64,000 nt of DNA from positions 1 to 64,000 of the forward strand of contig NZ_JYLK01000004.1 of NCBI RefSeq assembly GCF_001439805.1. The letters run 5' to 3'. This stretch comes from Pseudomonas trivialis. GTDB taxonomy: Bacteria; Pseudomonadota; Gammaproteobacteria; Pseudomonadales; Pseudomonadaceae. The position numbers were made by a program, and so were the translations under genes. Positions 56,348 to 64,000 of the stretch are shown one piece after another. The notes under the pieces were generated by a model. The model was given only the letters and a program-made list of their open reading frames with translations. It was not told the DNA's origin and did no database searches. How positions within the stretch are numbered: position 1 is the stretch's first letter; each line of letters begins with the position of its first letter.

Positions 56348-56620
56348 ATGAAGCCCCACCAGAAGACCTTCGACCGCATCCGCGAAGCCGTATTGCCGGA
56401 GTTTCGCGAGCGGATCGCCGACTACCTGGTCGAGTATGAAAACGTGCTTCAGAACGCCGCCGCCGATGCCCAACACGTGCACGACAGCGCCCAGCAGCTA
56501 CGTGGCTACCTGCGCGGCCTCAACACCACGCGGGTGCTGGGCATGGCGGACTGGGAAGACCTCGACCGGCGGATCGTGCACATCATTGAGCGCCCTGCGG
56601 CCCAGGGCGTTGCAGATTGA
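56348..56620 (+). CDS. Small helical protein of unknown function
   Basis: The 90-residue protein (starting MKPHQKTFDRIREAVLPEFR) is predicted all-helical, with no signal peptide or membrane segment. AAGGA stands before the ATG. Its last 38 bases overlap the 3' end of the convergent yfcF gene. I do not recognise the family. Confidence 0.7.
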   Translation: MKPHQKTFDRIREAVLPEFRERIADYLVEYENVLQNAAADAQHVHDSAQQLRGYLRGLNTTRVLGMADWEDLDRRIVHIIERPAAQGVAD

Positions 56621-57227
56621 CCCACGCCTGCACCGAGGGCCGCTGCCACTGACGCTGCGCATACGCCACCAGCTCGCCGGGCACGGGGTCACCCTTGAGG
56701 ATCAGCCGGTTGAGCATCAGGGCAAGGTCCACATCGGCAATCGACCAGTCACCAAACAGGTTCTCCGGGTGCCCCGCCAGCAGCCCCTGCGCCGCGCTGA
56801 TCAGTTTGCGTGCGGCCGCTTCGGCCACCGGCGACAACGGCGGCATGGTCTGCCCGCAAAACACCACCAGCGTCGAGCGTTCCTGGCGAATGGGCAGCAA
56901 GTCACTGCGTAACCAGGCCTGCACCTGCCGCGCCCTCGCCCGCTGCTGCAGGTTGGACGGGTAGACGGCGATTGCAGGATAAGCCGCGTCCAGGTATTCA
57001 CAGATGGCCGACGATTCAGACAGTGCAAAGTCGCCCTCAACCAGCGTCGGCACACGCTGGGTCAAGGACAGTCGGGCAAAGTCCGCCGCCTGGTGTTGCG
57101 CCGCGTCCAGGTCCAGGGTGACGGTGTCGAAGGCCAGGCCTTTTTCCCGCAGGGTGACGAACACCGACATGGCGTAAGGGCTGGCGAACAACGAGTCGAC
57201 ATACAGACGCAGCGGAGCTTGGTGCAT
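56583..57227 (-). CDS. yfcF: Glutathione S-transferase YfcF
   Basis: The 214-residue protein has a thioredoxin-like N-terminal domain (YVDSLFASPYAMSVFVTLRE, with SESSAICEYLD for glutathione binding) and a helical C-terminal domain (QVQAWLRSDLLPIRQERST, DVDLALMLNRLIL). It matches E. coli YfcF in length and in these blocks. YfcF has glutathione transferase and peroxidase activity and helps in oxidative stress. AAGGAGA precedes the ATG. Confidence 0.9.
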   Translation of the reverse strand: MHQAPLRLYVDSLFASPYAMSVFVTLREKGLAFDTVTLDLDAAQHQAADFARLSLTQRVPTLVEGDFALSESSAICEYLDAAYPAIAVYPSNLQQRARARQVQAWLRSDLLPIRQERSTLVVFCGQTMPPLSPVAEAAARKLISAAQGLLAGHPENLFGDWSIADVDLALMLNRLILKGDPVPGELVAYAQRQWQRPSVQAWVNLQRPGPQGAQ

Positions 57228-57341
57228 GGGTGTTCTCCTTAAGGTGAGTCGCTACGCTACGAGATGTGCCGCGATAAAGACAATGCAGGGTTTTTATGGG
57301 GGCATTCCAGGCGGGAATAGCACGCCAACGCTCAGCCTAAT

Positions 57342-57354
57342 GTTATAGGATAAC
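57342..57354. promoter_or_regulatory. Candidate Zur (zinc) box
   Basis: GTTAT-AGG-ATAAC, in the context TGTTATAGGATAACG, resembles the zinc-repressor core GTTATANNATAAC. It lies 33 bases before the DUF1624 gene ATG and 115 bases before the start of yfcF in the other direction. It is a short match and could be chance. Confidence 0.4.
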
Positions 57355-57387
57355 GCCCTCTTCCTGCCCTGCCCTGCGATCCTGCCC

Positions 57388-58542
57388 ATGACTGACGCTG
57401 TTCCCCTCCGCCAACGCCTCTTCTCCATCGACGCCCTGCGCGGCCTGGTGATTCTGTTCATGTTGCTCGACCATGTGCGCGAGACGTTCCTGATGCAGCG
57501 TCAGGTCGGCGACCCCATGAGCATTGACAGCACCGAACCTGCGCTGTTTGTCAGCCGCACCCTGGCCCATTTGTGCGCGCCGGTGTTTGTATTGCTCACC
57601 GGTTTATCGGCCTGGCTTTACGGCCAGAAATACCAGGGCACTCGCGATGTGTCGGCGTTTCTGTTCAAGCGCGGGCTGTTTCTGGTGGTGCTGGAGTTCA
57701 CCCTGGTCAGCTTTGCGTGGACCTTCCAGTTGCCGCCCAGCGTGATCTATCTGCAGGTGATCTGGGCGATCGGCATCAGCATGATCGCCCTCGCGGCGCT
57801 GGTGTGGTTGCCGCGACCGCTGCTGATCACCCTGGCACTGCTGATCATTGGCGGGCACAACCTGCTCGACGGCGTGCACTTCGCGCAGGGTTCAGCGCTG
57901 CAACATGCCTGGTCCATCCTGCACGAACGCAGTTGGATCGACGTAAGCGACAGCCTGCGCCTGCGCGTCACTTATCCGGTATTGCCGTGGATCGGCGTGA
58001 TTGCCCTGGGTTACGGGCTGGGGCCATGGTTTGCGACGGGTATGCAGCCGGCGTTGCGTCAGCGTTATCTGCTGCTGGGCGGCGTAGGCGCGTTGGTGGG
58101 GTTCGTGCTGTTGCGGGCCTTCAACGGGTATGGCGAAAAGCCGTGGCACACCTATGACACTGGCGTGCAGACGTTGATGAGTTTTTGCAACATGACCAAA
58201 TACCCGCCTTCGCTGCTGTTTCTGGCATTGACCCTGGGGATCGGCTTGCTGCTGTTGCTGGCGTTTGAACGCGCCGGGCACAAGCGCTGGATCGGCGTGC
58301 TGGCCGTGTTTGGTTCGGCGCCGATGTTCTTCTACCTGCTGCACCTGTACGTGCTGAAAGTGCTGTATATCGCCTGCGTCGCCCTGTTCGGCCTCAATTA
58401 CGGCAACTACTTCGGTTTCGACAGCGTCGGCGCCATCTGGCTGGTCGCCCTGCTGCTGCCGTTGGCGCTGTACCTGCCGGTGCGCTGGTTTGCCGGTCTC
58501 AAGGCACGCCGTCGCGATCTGGGCTGGCTTAAATACTTGTGA
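57388..58542 (+). CDS. DUF1624 / heparan-alpha-glucosaminide acetyltransferase-like membrane protein
   Basis: The 384-residue inner-membrane protein has about ten helices. It begins with the family signature RLFSIDALRGLVILFMLLDH, VRETF, and has PVLPWIGVIALGYGLGPWF and GSAPMFFYLLHLYVLK. Proteins of this kind are thought to move acyl groups across the membrane, on to sugars or other envelope parts. The substrate is unknown. A possible Zur box lies just upstream. Confidence 0.85.
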   Translation: MTDAVPLRQRLFSIDALRGLVILFMLLDHVRETFLMQRQVGDPMSIDSTEPALFVSRTLAHLCAPVFVLLTGLSAWLYGQKYQGTRDVSAFLFKRGLFLVVLEFTLVSFAWTFQLPPSVIYLQVIWAIGISMIALAALVWLPRPLLITLALLIIGGHNLLDGVHFAQGSALQHAWSILHERSWIDVSDSLRLRVTYPVLPWIGVIALGYGLGPWFATGMQPALRQRYLLLGGVGALVGFVLLRAFNGYGEKPWHTYDTGVQTLMSFCNMTKYPPSLLFLALTLGIGLLLLLAFERAGHKRWIGVLAVFGSAPMFFYLLHLYVLKVLYIACVALFGLNYGNYFGFDSVGAIWLVALLLPLALYLPVRWFAGLKARRRDLGWLKYL

Positions 58543-58573
58543 CACACAGGGCAGGCTCAGCGAGCGGGCTTTA

Positions 58574-58706
58574 GTGGCGAGCAGGCTTGTCCTGCGTTGG
58601 GCTGCGCAGCAGCCCCAAAACCAGCCTGCGCGCAGTATCAGGTATACCGAGGAGTCTTGATTGGGGGCGCTTCGCACCCCAACGCGGGGCAAGCCCGCTC
58701 GCCACA
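58574..58706. repeat. Dispersed REP-bounded element, copy B
   Basis: This is the second copy of the element at 22372-22510, in the same orientation, differing by a few substitutions and a short deletion (for example GGTCGGAATACCGAGGGTTC against GGTATACCGAGGAGT). An extra REP arm (CAAGCCCGCTCGCCACAG) follows at 58709-58726. It lies between the convergent DUF1624 and metE genes. Confidence 0.8.
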
Positions 58707-58793
58707 ACAAGCCCGCTCGCCACAGAGGCTGCGGGTTGCTGCGCGACAGCGCCAAGTGCCGATTTAACGGAGGCTCCCACACTTTTTACCGCG

Positions 58794-61082
58794 TTACGCC
58801 AGTTCGGCACGCAGTTGCCGGGCGGCCGTCACCATGTGAATCAACGCCGCTTCCGTCTCCGGCCACGCCCGCGTTTTCAGCCCGCAATCGGGGTTGACCC
58901 ACAGGCGCTCGGCCGGAATGCGTTTGGCGGCCTTGCGCAGCAGGTGGGCCATTTCCGACGCATCCGGCACCCGCGGTGAGTGAATGTCGTAGACGCCCGG
59001 GCCGATATCGTTCGGGTAAGCGAAGGCTTCGAACGCCTCCAGCAACTCCATGTCCGAACGCGAGGTTTCGAGGGTGATCACGTCCGCATCCATCGCCGCG
59101 ATGGACTCGATCACATCATTGAACTCGCTGTAGCACATGTGGGTGTGGATCTGCGTTTCATCCCGCACACCCGAGGCACACAGGCGGAACACTTCAGTGG
59201 CCCAGTCCAGGTAGCCCTGCCACTGCGCCCGGCGCAGCGGCAAGCCTTCGCGAAAGGCCGCTTCGTCGATCTGCACGATCCTGATGCCGGCCGCTTCCAG
59301 GTCGACCACTTCGTCACGGATCGCCAGCGCCAATTGGCGGGCCTGCACTTCGCGGCTTACGTCTTCGCGCGGGAACGACCACATCAGCATGGTCACCGGG
59401 CCGGTCAGCATGCCCTTCATGACCTTGCGGGTCAGGCCCTGGGCGTAGCGGATCCACTCCACCGTCATCGCCTTCGGGCGGCTCAGGTCACCGACGATCA
59501 GCGCCGGTTTCACGCAGCGCGAACCGTAGCTCTGCACCCAGCCAAAACGGGTGAACGCGTAGCCGTCCAGTTGCTCGGCGAAGTATTCGACCATGTCGTT
59601 ACGCTCGGCCTCGCCGTGTACCAGCACGTCCAGGCCGAGGTTTTCCTGCACTTCAACGGCGTGTTTGATCTCGCTGTGCATCGCGTCAACGTAGTCGGCT
59701 TCGCTCAACCGGCCCGCCTTGTACGACTGTCGCGCCAGACGGATCGAGCCGGTTTGCGGGAATGAACCGATGGTGGTGGTCGGGAACAGCGGCAGCTTGA
59801 GACCGGCGCGCTGTTTCTCGATACGTTGGGCAAACGGCGACGGACGCTGGCTGTGCTCGGCGGTTATCGCCGCCACACGGGCCTGGACGGCCGGTTTGTG
59901 GATACGCGGCGACGCGGCCCGGCTGGTCTGCACCGCGCGGCTTTCAGCCAGCGCCGCCAGTACGTTCGGCGCTTCAGGCGCGTTGACGGCTTGGGCCAAC
60001 ACCGCCACCTCCGCGCATTTCTGCACGGCAAATGCCAGCCAGCGGTTCAGCTCGGCATCCAGTTGGTCTTCGCGGCTCAGGTCGACCGGGCAGTGCAGCA
60101 GCGAGCAGGACGGCGCCACCCACAAGCGGTCACCCAGCCGTTCATGGGCGTGCTGCAAGGTGGCCAGGGCCTGTTCAAGGTCGCTGCGCCACACGTTACG
60201 GCCGTTGACGATGCCCAGGGACAGCACTTTATAACCCGGCACGCGGTCAAGAATGGTCGGGTATTGCTCCGGCGCACGCACCAAATCGATGTGCAGGCCG
60301 TCGACCGGCAGGTTTGCGGCCAGGCCGAGGTTTTCCTCCAGACCGCCGAAATAGGTGGCGAGCAGTTTCTTCAGCGGGTCGCGCTGGATCAGGTTATAGG
60401 CGCGCTCAAAGGCATTCTTCCAGGCCTGCGGCAGGTCGAGCACCAGGATCGGTTCGTCGATCTGCACCCACTCAACGCCCAGGTCCGCCAGGCGTTGAAA
60501 AATCTGCCCGTACAACGGCAGCAGGCGATCCAGCAGGTCGAGCTTGTCGAAGTCGGCGCCTTTGGTCTTGCCCAGCCACAGGTAGGTCAGCGGGCCGATC
60601 ACCACCGGTTTGACGGTATGCCCCAGCTCGCGTGCTTCCTGCACCTCTTCGAACAACTGCTCCCACCCCAGGTGGAATTGCTGGTCCGCGCTGAACTCGG
60701 GTACCAGGTAGTGATAGTTGGTGTCGAACCATTTGGTCATTTCCTGGGCGTGGGCGCCGCCGCAGCAAGGGTCGCTGACGCCCCGGGCCATGCCGAACAG
60801 GGTGTTCAGGGTGGCCTTGCCGTCCGCCGGGCGGAAGCGCTCGGGGATCACGCCGAACATCAGCGAGTGGGTCAGTACCTGGTCATACCAGGCGAAATCG
60901 CCGGCAGGCAGCAGCTCGATCCCGGCGTCTTTCTGCAGTGCCCAGTGGGCCTTGCGCAGGTCACGGCCAACGGCGCGCAGGCCGGCTTCGTCGAGCTCAC
61001 CCTTCCAGAACGCTTCCTGCGCTTTTTTCAGTTCACGATCGCGTCCAATGCGTGGAAATCCGAGGGAATGAGCGACTGCCAT
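58794..61082 (-). CDS. metE: Cobalamin-independent methionine synthase MetE
   Basis: The 762-residue enzyme transfers the methyl group of 5-methyltetrahydropteroyltri-L-glutamate to homocysteine. The N-terminal half begins [20 protein letters not shown] and includes [20 protein letters not shown]. The C-terminal half has [12 protein letters not shown] and the zinc ligands in [10 protein letters not shown] (histidine, cysteine) and [10 protein letters not shown] (cysteine). ATG 61082 is chosen ([10 protein letters not shown]) with GGAG upstream; the frame is open to a TTG five codons earlier. Confidence 0.97.
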   Translation of the reverse strand: MAVAHSLGFPRIGRDRELKKAQEAFWKGELDEAGLRAVGRDLRKAHWALQKDAGIELLPAGDFAWYDQVLTHSLMFGVIPERFRPADGKATLNTLFGMARGVSDPCCGGAHAQEMTKWFDTNYHYLVPEFSADQQFHLGWEQLFEEVQEARELGHTVKPVVIGPLTYLWLGKTKGADFDKLDLLDRLLPLYGQIFQRLADLGVEWVQIDEPILVLDLPQAWKNAFERAYNLIQRDPLKKLLATYFGGLEENLGLAANLPVDGLHIDLVRAPEQYPTILDRVPGYKVLSLGIVNGRNVWRSDLEQALATLQHAHERLGDRLWVAPSCSLLHCPVDLSREDQLDAELNRWLAFAVQKCAEVAVLAQAVNAPEAPNVLAALAESRAVQTSRAASPRIHKPAVQARVAAITAEHSQRPSPFAQRIEKQRAGLKLPLFPTTTIGSFPQTGSIRLARQSYKAGRLSEADYVDAMHSEIKHAVEVQENLGLDVLVHGEAERNDMVEYFAEQLDGYAFTRFGWVQSYGSRCVKPALIVGDLSRPKAMTVEWIRYAQGLTRKVMKGMLTGPVTMLMWSFPREDVSREVQARQLALAIRDEVVDLEAAGIRIVQIDEAAFREGLPLRRAQWQGYLDWATEVFRLCASGVRDETQIHTHMCYSEFNDVIESIAAMDADVITLETSRSDMELLEAFEAFAYPNDIGPGVYDIHSPRVPDASEMAHLLRKAAKRIPAERLWVNPDCGLKTRAWPETEAALIHMVTAARQLRAELA

Positions 61083-61138
61083 GACGTGCAACTCCAATGT
61101 CGATAAAGATGGCAGCCATTGTCGACAGAGCGCCAGCG

Positions 61139-61151
61139 TGAGACAAACTCA
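61139..61151. promoter_or_regulatory. Possible MetR-type site upstream of metE
   Basis: TGAG-ACAAA-CTCA is an inverted repeat with the geometry of the MetR consensus TGAA-N5-TTCA, differing by one symmetric base pair. It lies 57 bases before the metE ATG. The match is weak. Confidence 0.3.
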
Positions 61152-61179
61152 TTAAATTGCAGACCATCACAAGTTTCAC

Positions 61180-61785
61180 TCATGTTGCACTCAGGTGCAG
61201 ATAGAACCCGTGGAGCATGAACCCGGCACACGTCGCCAGCGCCAATCCCATGCAGCGGTTGAACCAGGTGAACGCCGCCGCCCCGCTGATGCGCCGTCCC
61301 AGCAGTGCACCGAGCAACGCGTAGACCCAGGGCGCCCCCACGGCGCCCAATCCCAGCAAGGCTGACACGCCAAAGATGGAGGCGCCGGTGATATGCGCCG
61401 CCGGCAACATCACACTGGTGATCGGCAACACCGCCACAATGCCCTTGGGGTTGAGCAACTGGATCACCAGGCCGTTCCAAAAGGTGAGTGCCTTGATCGG
61501 CGCGGTTGAATCCTCTTCAACCACCGTACGCGCGGTGAACACCTGGTACGCGAGGTACAGCGTGTAGGCGCCGCCGATCAACGCGATATAGGGCAGCGCC
61601 GCCTGGGAAACGATCGCTTCACCGGTGTAGCCAAACAGCACGAACATCAGCAGCATCGCGCAGCCCACGCCCAGGTAGAAACCGCTGGATCGACGCAGTT
61701 TGCCGGTGAGCCCGGCGTTCAGGCCCATCAGGTTGACGGGCCCCGGGCTGTACATGACGCTGAAGGCGTAGAGAAAAATGTCCAT
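61180..61785 (-). CDS. LysE-family amino-acid exporter
   Basis: The 201-residue protein has about six helices of the LysE/RhtB family: FSVMYSPGPVNLMGLNAGLT at the start, FWNGLVIQLLNPKGIVAVLP (conserved NPK). Members export amino acids or homoserine lactone-like compounds. I use the ATG at 61785 (MDIFLYAF); the longer frame to 61905 lacks family similarity. It is 97 bases upstream of metE on the same strand. Confidence 0.87.
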   Translation of the reverse strand: MDIFLYAFSVMYSPGPVNLMGLNAGLTGKLRRSSGFYLGVGCAMLLMFVLFGYTGEAIVSQAALPYIALIGGAYTLYLAYQVFTARTVVEEDSTAPIKALTFWNGLVIQLLNPKGIVAVLPITSVMLPAAHITGASIFGVSALLGLGAVGAPWVYALLGALLGRRISGAAAFTWFNRCMGLALATCAGFMLHGFYLHLSAT

Positions 61786-61829
61786 GGCAGACCTGCAAGA
61801 GAAGAAGTCCAGCGAGTCTATCCAGGCGC

Positions 61830-61943
61830 ATGTCGCTCGATCTTGTACGTTTGTGGCAGGTGGTCGGGCTGCTGGCCCGCGCCGATCTGAAGTTGTACGA
61901 AGCAAAGGCGGCAGGCCGTAATCGGGTCGCCCCCGTCAAATAA
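61830..61943 (+). pseudogene. Remnant of a GGDEF-domain gene (C-terminal 37 codons)
   Basis: From 61830 the plus strand encodes SLDLVRLWQVVGLLARADLK and ends LYEAKAAGRNRVAPVK, then TAA. ADLKLYEAKAAGRNRV is the characteristic tail of diguanylate cyclase domains. The upstream sequence is not GGDEF-like in any nearby frame, and the LysE gene occupies the other strand. This looks like a deletion remnant of a once complete gene. Confidence 0.6.
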
Positions 61944-61977
61944 TCGGCCCCGCAAGCCATTTCAGACAATCACCCCT

Positions 61978-62015
61978 GTGGCGAGCCCGCTCGCCACACC
62001 AAACCCGCTCGCCAA
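61978..62015. repeat. REP-type palindrome with extra half copy
   Basis: GTGGCGAGC-CC-GCTCGCCAC is followed by a third arm (CCCGCTCGCC at 62004). It lies just after the phosphodiesterase gene stop codon (minus strand). Confidence 0.65.
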
Positions 62016-62029
62016 AGGGTTTTAAACGC

Positions 62030-62881
62030 TCAGTCAATCAATCCCTGGGCGTCATAAAACGGATACGGCCCCGGGTAATCACCAAACACGCCGTTGTGGC
62101 TAACCAACCCCTGCCGCGCCTCCCAGCGATGCAACAGATACCCCGCCGGTTCCAGGTTGAAATGCGCCGGGGCCGCGTCCTGCAGATCCAGCACAATCTG
62201 ATGGGACGTGCCGGGGCATACGCAGCTGAGGCTGCCACCGAAACGCCGCTGCATTGGCCGGTGCAGGTGACCGCACAACAGACGCTCCACCTGCGGATGA
62301 CGGGCAACCACTTGCTCAAGCGCAGCGGCATTGATAAAGGGTTCACGGTCCATATGGCCGATGCCGCTGATGAACGGCGGGTGGTGCAGGATCAGCAGCG
62401 TCGGCGTATCCGGGCGCAGCGCCAGTTGGGCGTCGAGCCACTGCAACTGGCTGTCGAGCAACTGCCCGCCGTGGCTGCCGGGGATGGTCGAATCCAGGCC
62501 GATCAGGCGCAGCGGATGGTCATCCACCACCCAGTCCAGGGGCGCCTGCGCCGAGCGTGGCAAGTAGGCGTGGTCGGCAAACGCGTCCAGCAACGGCCCG
62601 CGTGTGTCGTGATTGCCGGGCACCAGATAGCAAGGCATGTGCAGGCGCGCGAGTTCAGGGTGCAGCACCGCGTATTCATCGGCGCGGCCGAAGTCCACCA
62701 GGTCACCGCTGATCACCACGATATCGGGGCGCGGGTGGCTGGCGTTCAGGTGGTCGACGGCACGGCGCAGCGCGCCCAGGGTATCGACTACGCCATAGGT
62801 CAGGCGCTGACCGGCCTTGAGGTGCAGGTCGCTGATTTGCGCAACCAGAAACGGACTGTTCACAGGCAAACGCTCACGCAT
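62030..62881 (-). CDS. Class III cyclic-nucleotide/glycerophosphodiester phosphodiesterase (metallophosphoesterase)
   Basis: The 283-residue protein has all dimetal motifs: ISDLHL, SGDLVDFG, PGNHD, LILHHPP and CGHLHRPM. It resembles CpdA, Rv0805 and GpdQ; the last hydrolyses glycerophosphodiesters. Its ATG at 62881 overlaps the ABC ATPase stop by 8 bases, so the enzyme is co-expressed with an importer, which suggests it acts on the imported compound, perhaps a phosphodiester. A GTG at 62863 is an alternative start. Confidence 0.87.
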   Translation of the reverse strand: MRERLPVNSPFLVAQISDLHLKAGQRLTYGVVDTLGALRRAVDHLNASHPRPDIVVISGDLVDFGRADEYAVLHPELARLHMPCYLVPGNHDTRGPLLDAFADHAYLPRSAQAPLDWVVDDHPLRLIGLDSTIPGSHGGQLLDSQLQWLDAQLALRPDTPTLLILHHPPFISGIGHMDREPFINAAALEQVVARHPQVERLLCGHLHRPMQRRFGGSLSCVCPGTSHQIVLDLQDAAPAHFNLEPAGYLLHRWEARQGLVSHNGVFGDYPGPYPFYDAQGLID

Positions 62882-63905
62882 TGAGGGTAAACAACATGTT
62901 CGGCGTGATCGCCAGGGCAATCGGCGCGCCGACGGCATGCAATTGGTTGTCGCTGCTGTCCACCAGCAACGGTTGCGGGCCGCCCACATCCACCAGCAGA
63001 CGGCTTTGCGCGCCCTGGAAAAACTGCGCCAGCAGGTGCCCGTGCAAGTGCCCCTCGCCATCCATCACACGCAAGTGCTCGGGACGGCAATAGACAGTTG
63101 CGGGCACGTCGGCCGCTTGCCACGGCAATTCGCCGCCGCACACCTTCAGGCCCCGGGGCGATTGCGCGATCACCTGGAACGCATTCAGGTTGCCCACAAA
63201 GCCTGCGACGAACGCATTCGCCGGCTGCTGATAGATCTCACGCGGGCTCGCCAGTTGGGCCACGCGGCCCTGCTCCATCACCAGGATCCGATCGCCCAGG
63301 GCCATGGCTTCGCCCTGGTCGTGGGTGACGAACACGGCGGTGATGCCCAGCCCGCGCAGCAATAGGTCCAGCTCGCTGCGCAGGCGCTCACGCAACTGGG
63401 CATCGAGGGCGGCCAGCGGTTCGTCGAGCAACAGCACCTTGGGACGCGGCGCCAGGGCACGGGCCAGGGCGACGCGTTGGCGCTGCCCGCCCGACAGTTC
63501 ATGAATGCTGCGCCGGCCGTGATTGTGCAGCCCCACCAATTCCAGCAACTCATCACAGCGCTTGTTGCGCTCCAGCGCAGGCACGCCGCGAATCTTCAGG
63601 CCGTAGACGATATTGCCGGCCACATCCAGGTTGGGAAACAGCGCGTAGTTCTGAAACACCATGCCCACATCGCGACGTTCGATGGGCAGGCGGGTGACGT
63701 CCTGGTCGCCAAAGAACACCTGCCCCACATCCGGCCGTTCCAGGCCTGCAATCAAACGCAGGGTGGTGGTTTTACCGCAGCCGGACGGGCCGAGAATGGC
63801 CAGGGTTTCACCGCCTTCGACGGTCAGATCAAGGTTGTGCACGGCCACGGTGCCGTCGGCGAACGCCTTGCGACAGCCCTTGAGGCGAATAGTGATAGCG
63901 GTCAT
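62874..63905 (-). CDS. ABC transporter ATP-binding protein, PotA/UgpC-like
   Basis: The 343-residue NBD has Walker A LGPSGCGKTT, Q-loop MVFQNYALFPN, intact signature LSGGQRQRVALARAL, Walker B LLLDEPLAALD and H-loop VTHDQGEAMAL, with a C-terminal TOBE/OB domain. It serves an importer of the phosphate-ester/polyamine/phosphonate group. Its ATG overlaps the permease stop (ATGA). The substrate is probably a phosphodiester or phosphonate, judging by the downstream phosphodiesterase. Confidence 0.9.
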   Translation of the reverse strand: MTAITIRLKGCRKAFADGTVAVHNLDLTVEGGETLAILGPSGCGKTTTLRLIAGLERPDVGQVFFGDQDVTRLPIERRDVGMVFQNYALFPNLDVAGNIVYGLKIRGVPALERNKRCDELLELVGLHNHGRRSIHELSGGQRQRVALARALAPRPKVLLLDEPLAALDAQLRERLRSELDLLLRGLGITAVFVTHDQGEAMALGDRILVMEQGRVAQLASPREIYQQPANAFVAGFVGNLNAFQVIAQSPRGLKVCGGELPWQAADVPATVYCRPEHLRVMDGEGHLHGHLLAQFFQGAQSRLLVDVGGPQPLLVDSSDNQLHAVGAPIALAITPNMLFTLNA

Positions 63906-64000
63906 CGACGCTCTCCACGAGACAAACGGGCGCTGATGGCCTGCAACGCGATCAGCAGCGGCACGATCATCAGCAAAAAGATAAGGGTGTAGGCACTGGC
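63902..64000 (-). CDS. ABC transporter permease (C-terminal end, runs off the window)
   Basis: The last 32 codons are seen: a hydrophobic helix TLIFLLMIVPLLIALQAISA followed by RLSRGERR and a stop at 63902-63904. The stop overlaps the ATPase start. It is evidently the final transmembrane subunit of the importer whose other genes lie to the right. Confidence 0.75.
   Translation of the reverse strand, partial: ASAYTLIFLLMIVPLLIALQAISARLSRGERR

Noticed and set aside
61083..61179. Cobalamin or SAM riboswitch upstream of metE
   Set aside because: Only 97 bases separate metE from the LysE stop codon, with no B12-box-like or SAM-type motif.

Overview
The window looks like chromosomal DNA from a Pseudomonas of the fluorescens group. 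GC is high, with the codon habits of that genus. It carries XenA-type, MetE, YfcF-like and GlxA-type proteins of pseudomonad character, and many REP-family palindromes (GTGGCGAGCGGGCTTGCC and GTGGGAGGGGGCTTGC types). I see no rRNA, tRNA, CRISPR, prophage or integrase. Most of the window is ordinary accessory metabolism: transporters, catabolic clusters and their local regulators.

Region by region. 1-7.8 kb is a non-phosphorylative L-arabinose module. A leftward operon encodes an MFS permease, an AraD1-type dehydratase, a ketoglutarate-semialdehyde dehydrogenase, a lactonase and AraF. It diverges from an arabinonate dehydratase followed by a FadR-type repressor, and two sites matching the FadR consensus lie in the shared promoter region. 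7.9-10.2 kb holds a siderophore receptor. 10.2-11.7 kb holds xenA divergent from an ArsR-like regulator, with a perfect palindrome between them. 11.7-16.9 kb holds a diguanylate cyclase, an unknown HTH protein, a bestrophin and a dCache chemoreceptor. 16.9-22.3 kb is a divergent hydroxyacid module (RraA-like protein and exporter; 2-hydroxyacid dehydrogenase, permease and IclR).

22.6-25.1 kb is a glucose dehydrogenase gene (gcd) split by a single in-frame TAG. 25-36.6 kb contains an aldo/keto reductase, a frameshifted small gene, AraC-family regulators, two related winged-helix/STAND ATPase regulators that converge and overlap, a GlxA-type regulator with a pirin, a SotB-like exporter and a BASS transporter. 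36.65-37.4 kb is a large nested inverted repeat. 37.4-42.7 kb contains an orphan substrate-binding protein, a zinc alcohol dehydrogenase and a two-gene cassette of a haem-oxygenase-like diiron protein plus a methyltransferase.

42.9-51 kb is a GlpSTPQUV-like ABC importer operon. It has a near-consensus sigma-54 promoter and a cluster of TGAACA hexamers, and diverges from an AcoR-type sigma-54 activator, so the locus reads as a self-contained regulated uptake unit. 51-52.4 kb is a FecI/FecR pair with no adjacent receptor. 52.6-55.7 kb has two divergent L,D-transpeptidase-fold genes and a creatininase-family gene. 55.8-62 kb has a lipoprotein, a small conserved-looking protein, yfcF, a DUF1624 membrane protein, metE, a LysE exporter and a remnant of a GGDEF gene. 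62-64 kb is the end of an ABC importer operon that also encodes a cyclic-nucleotide/glycerophosphodiester-type phosphodiesterase.

Start codons were chosen by reading the upstream bases. Several genes start with TTG or GTG. Family assignments come from recognised motifs and remembered family sequences; no database search was run.
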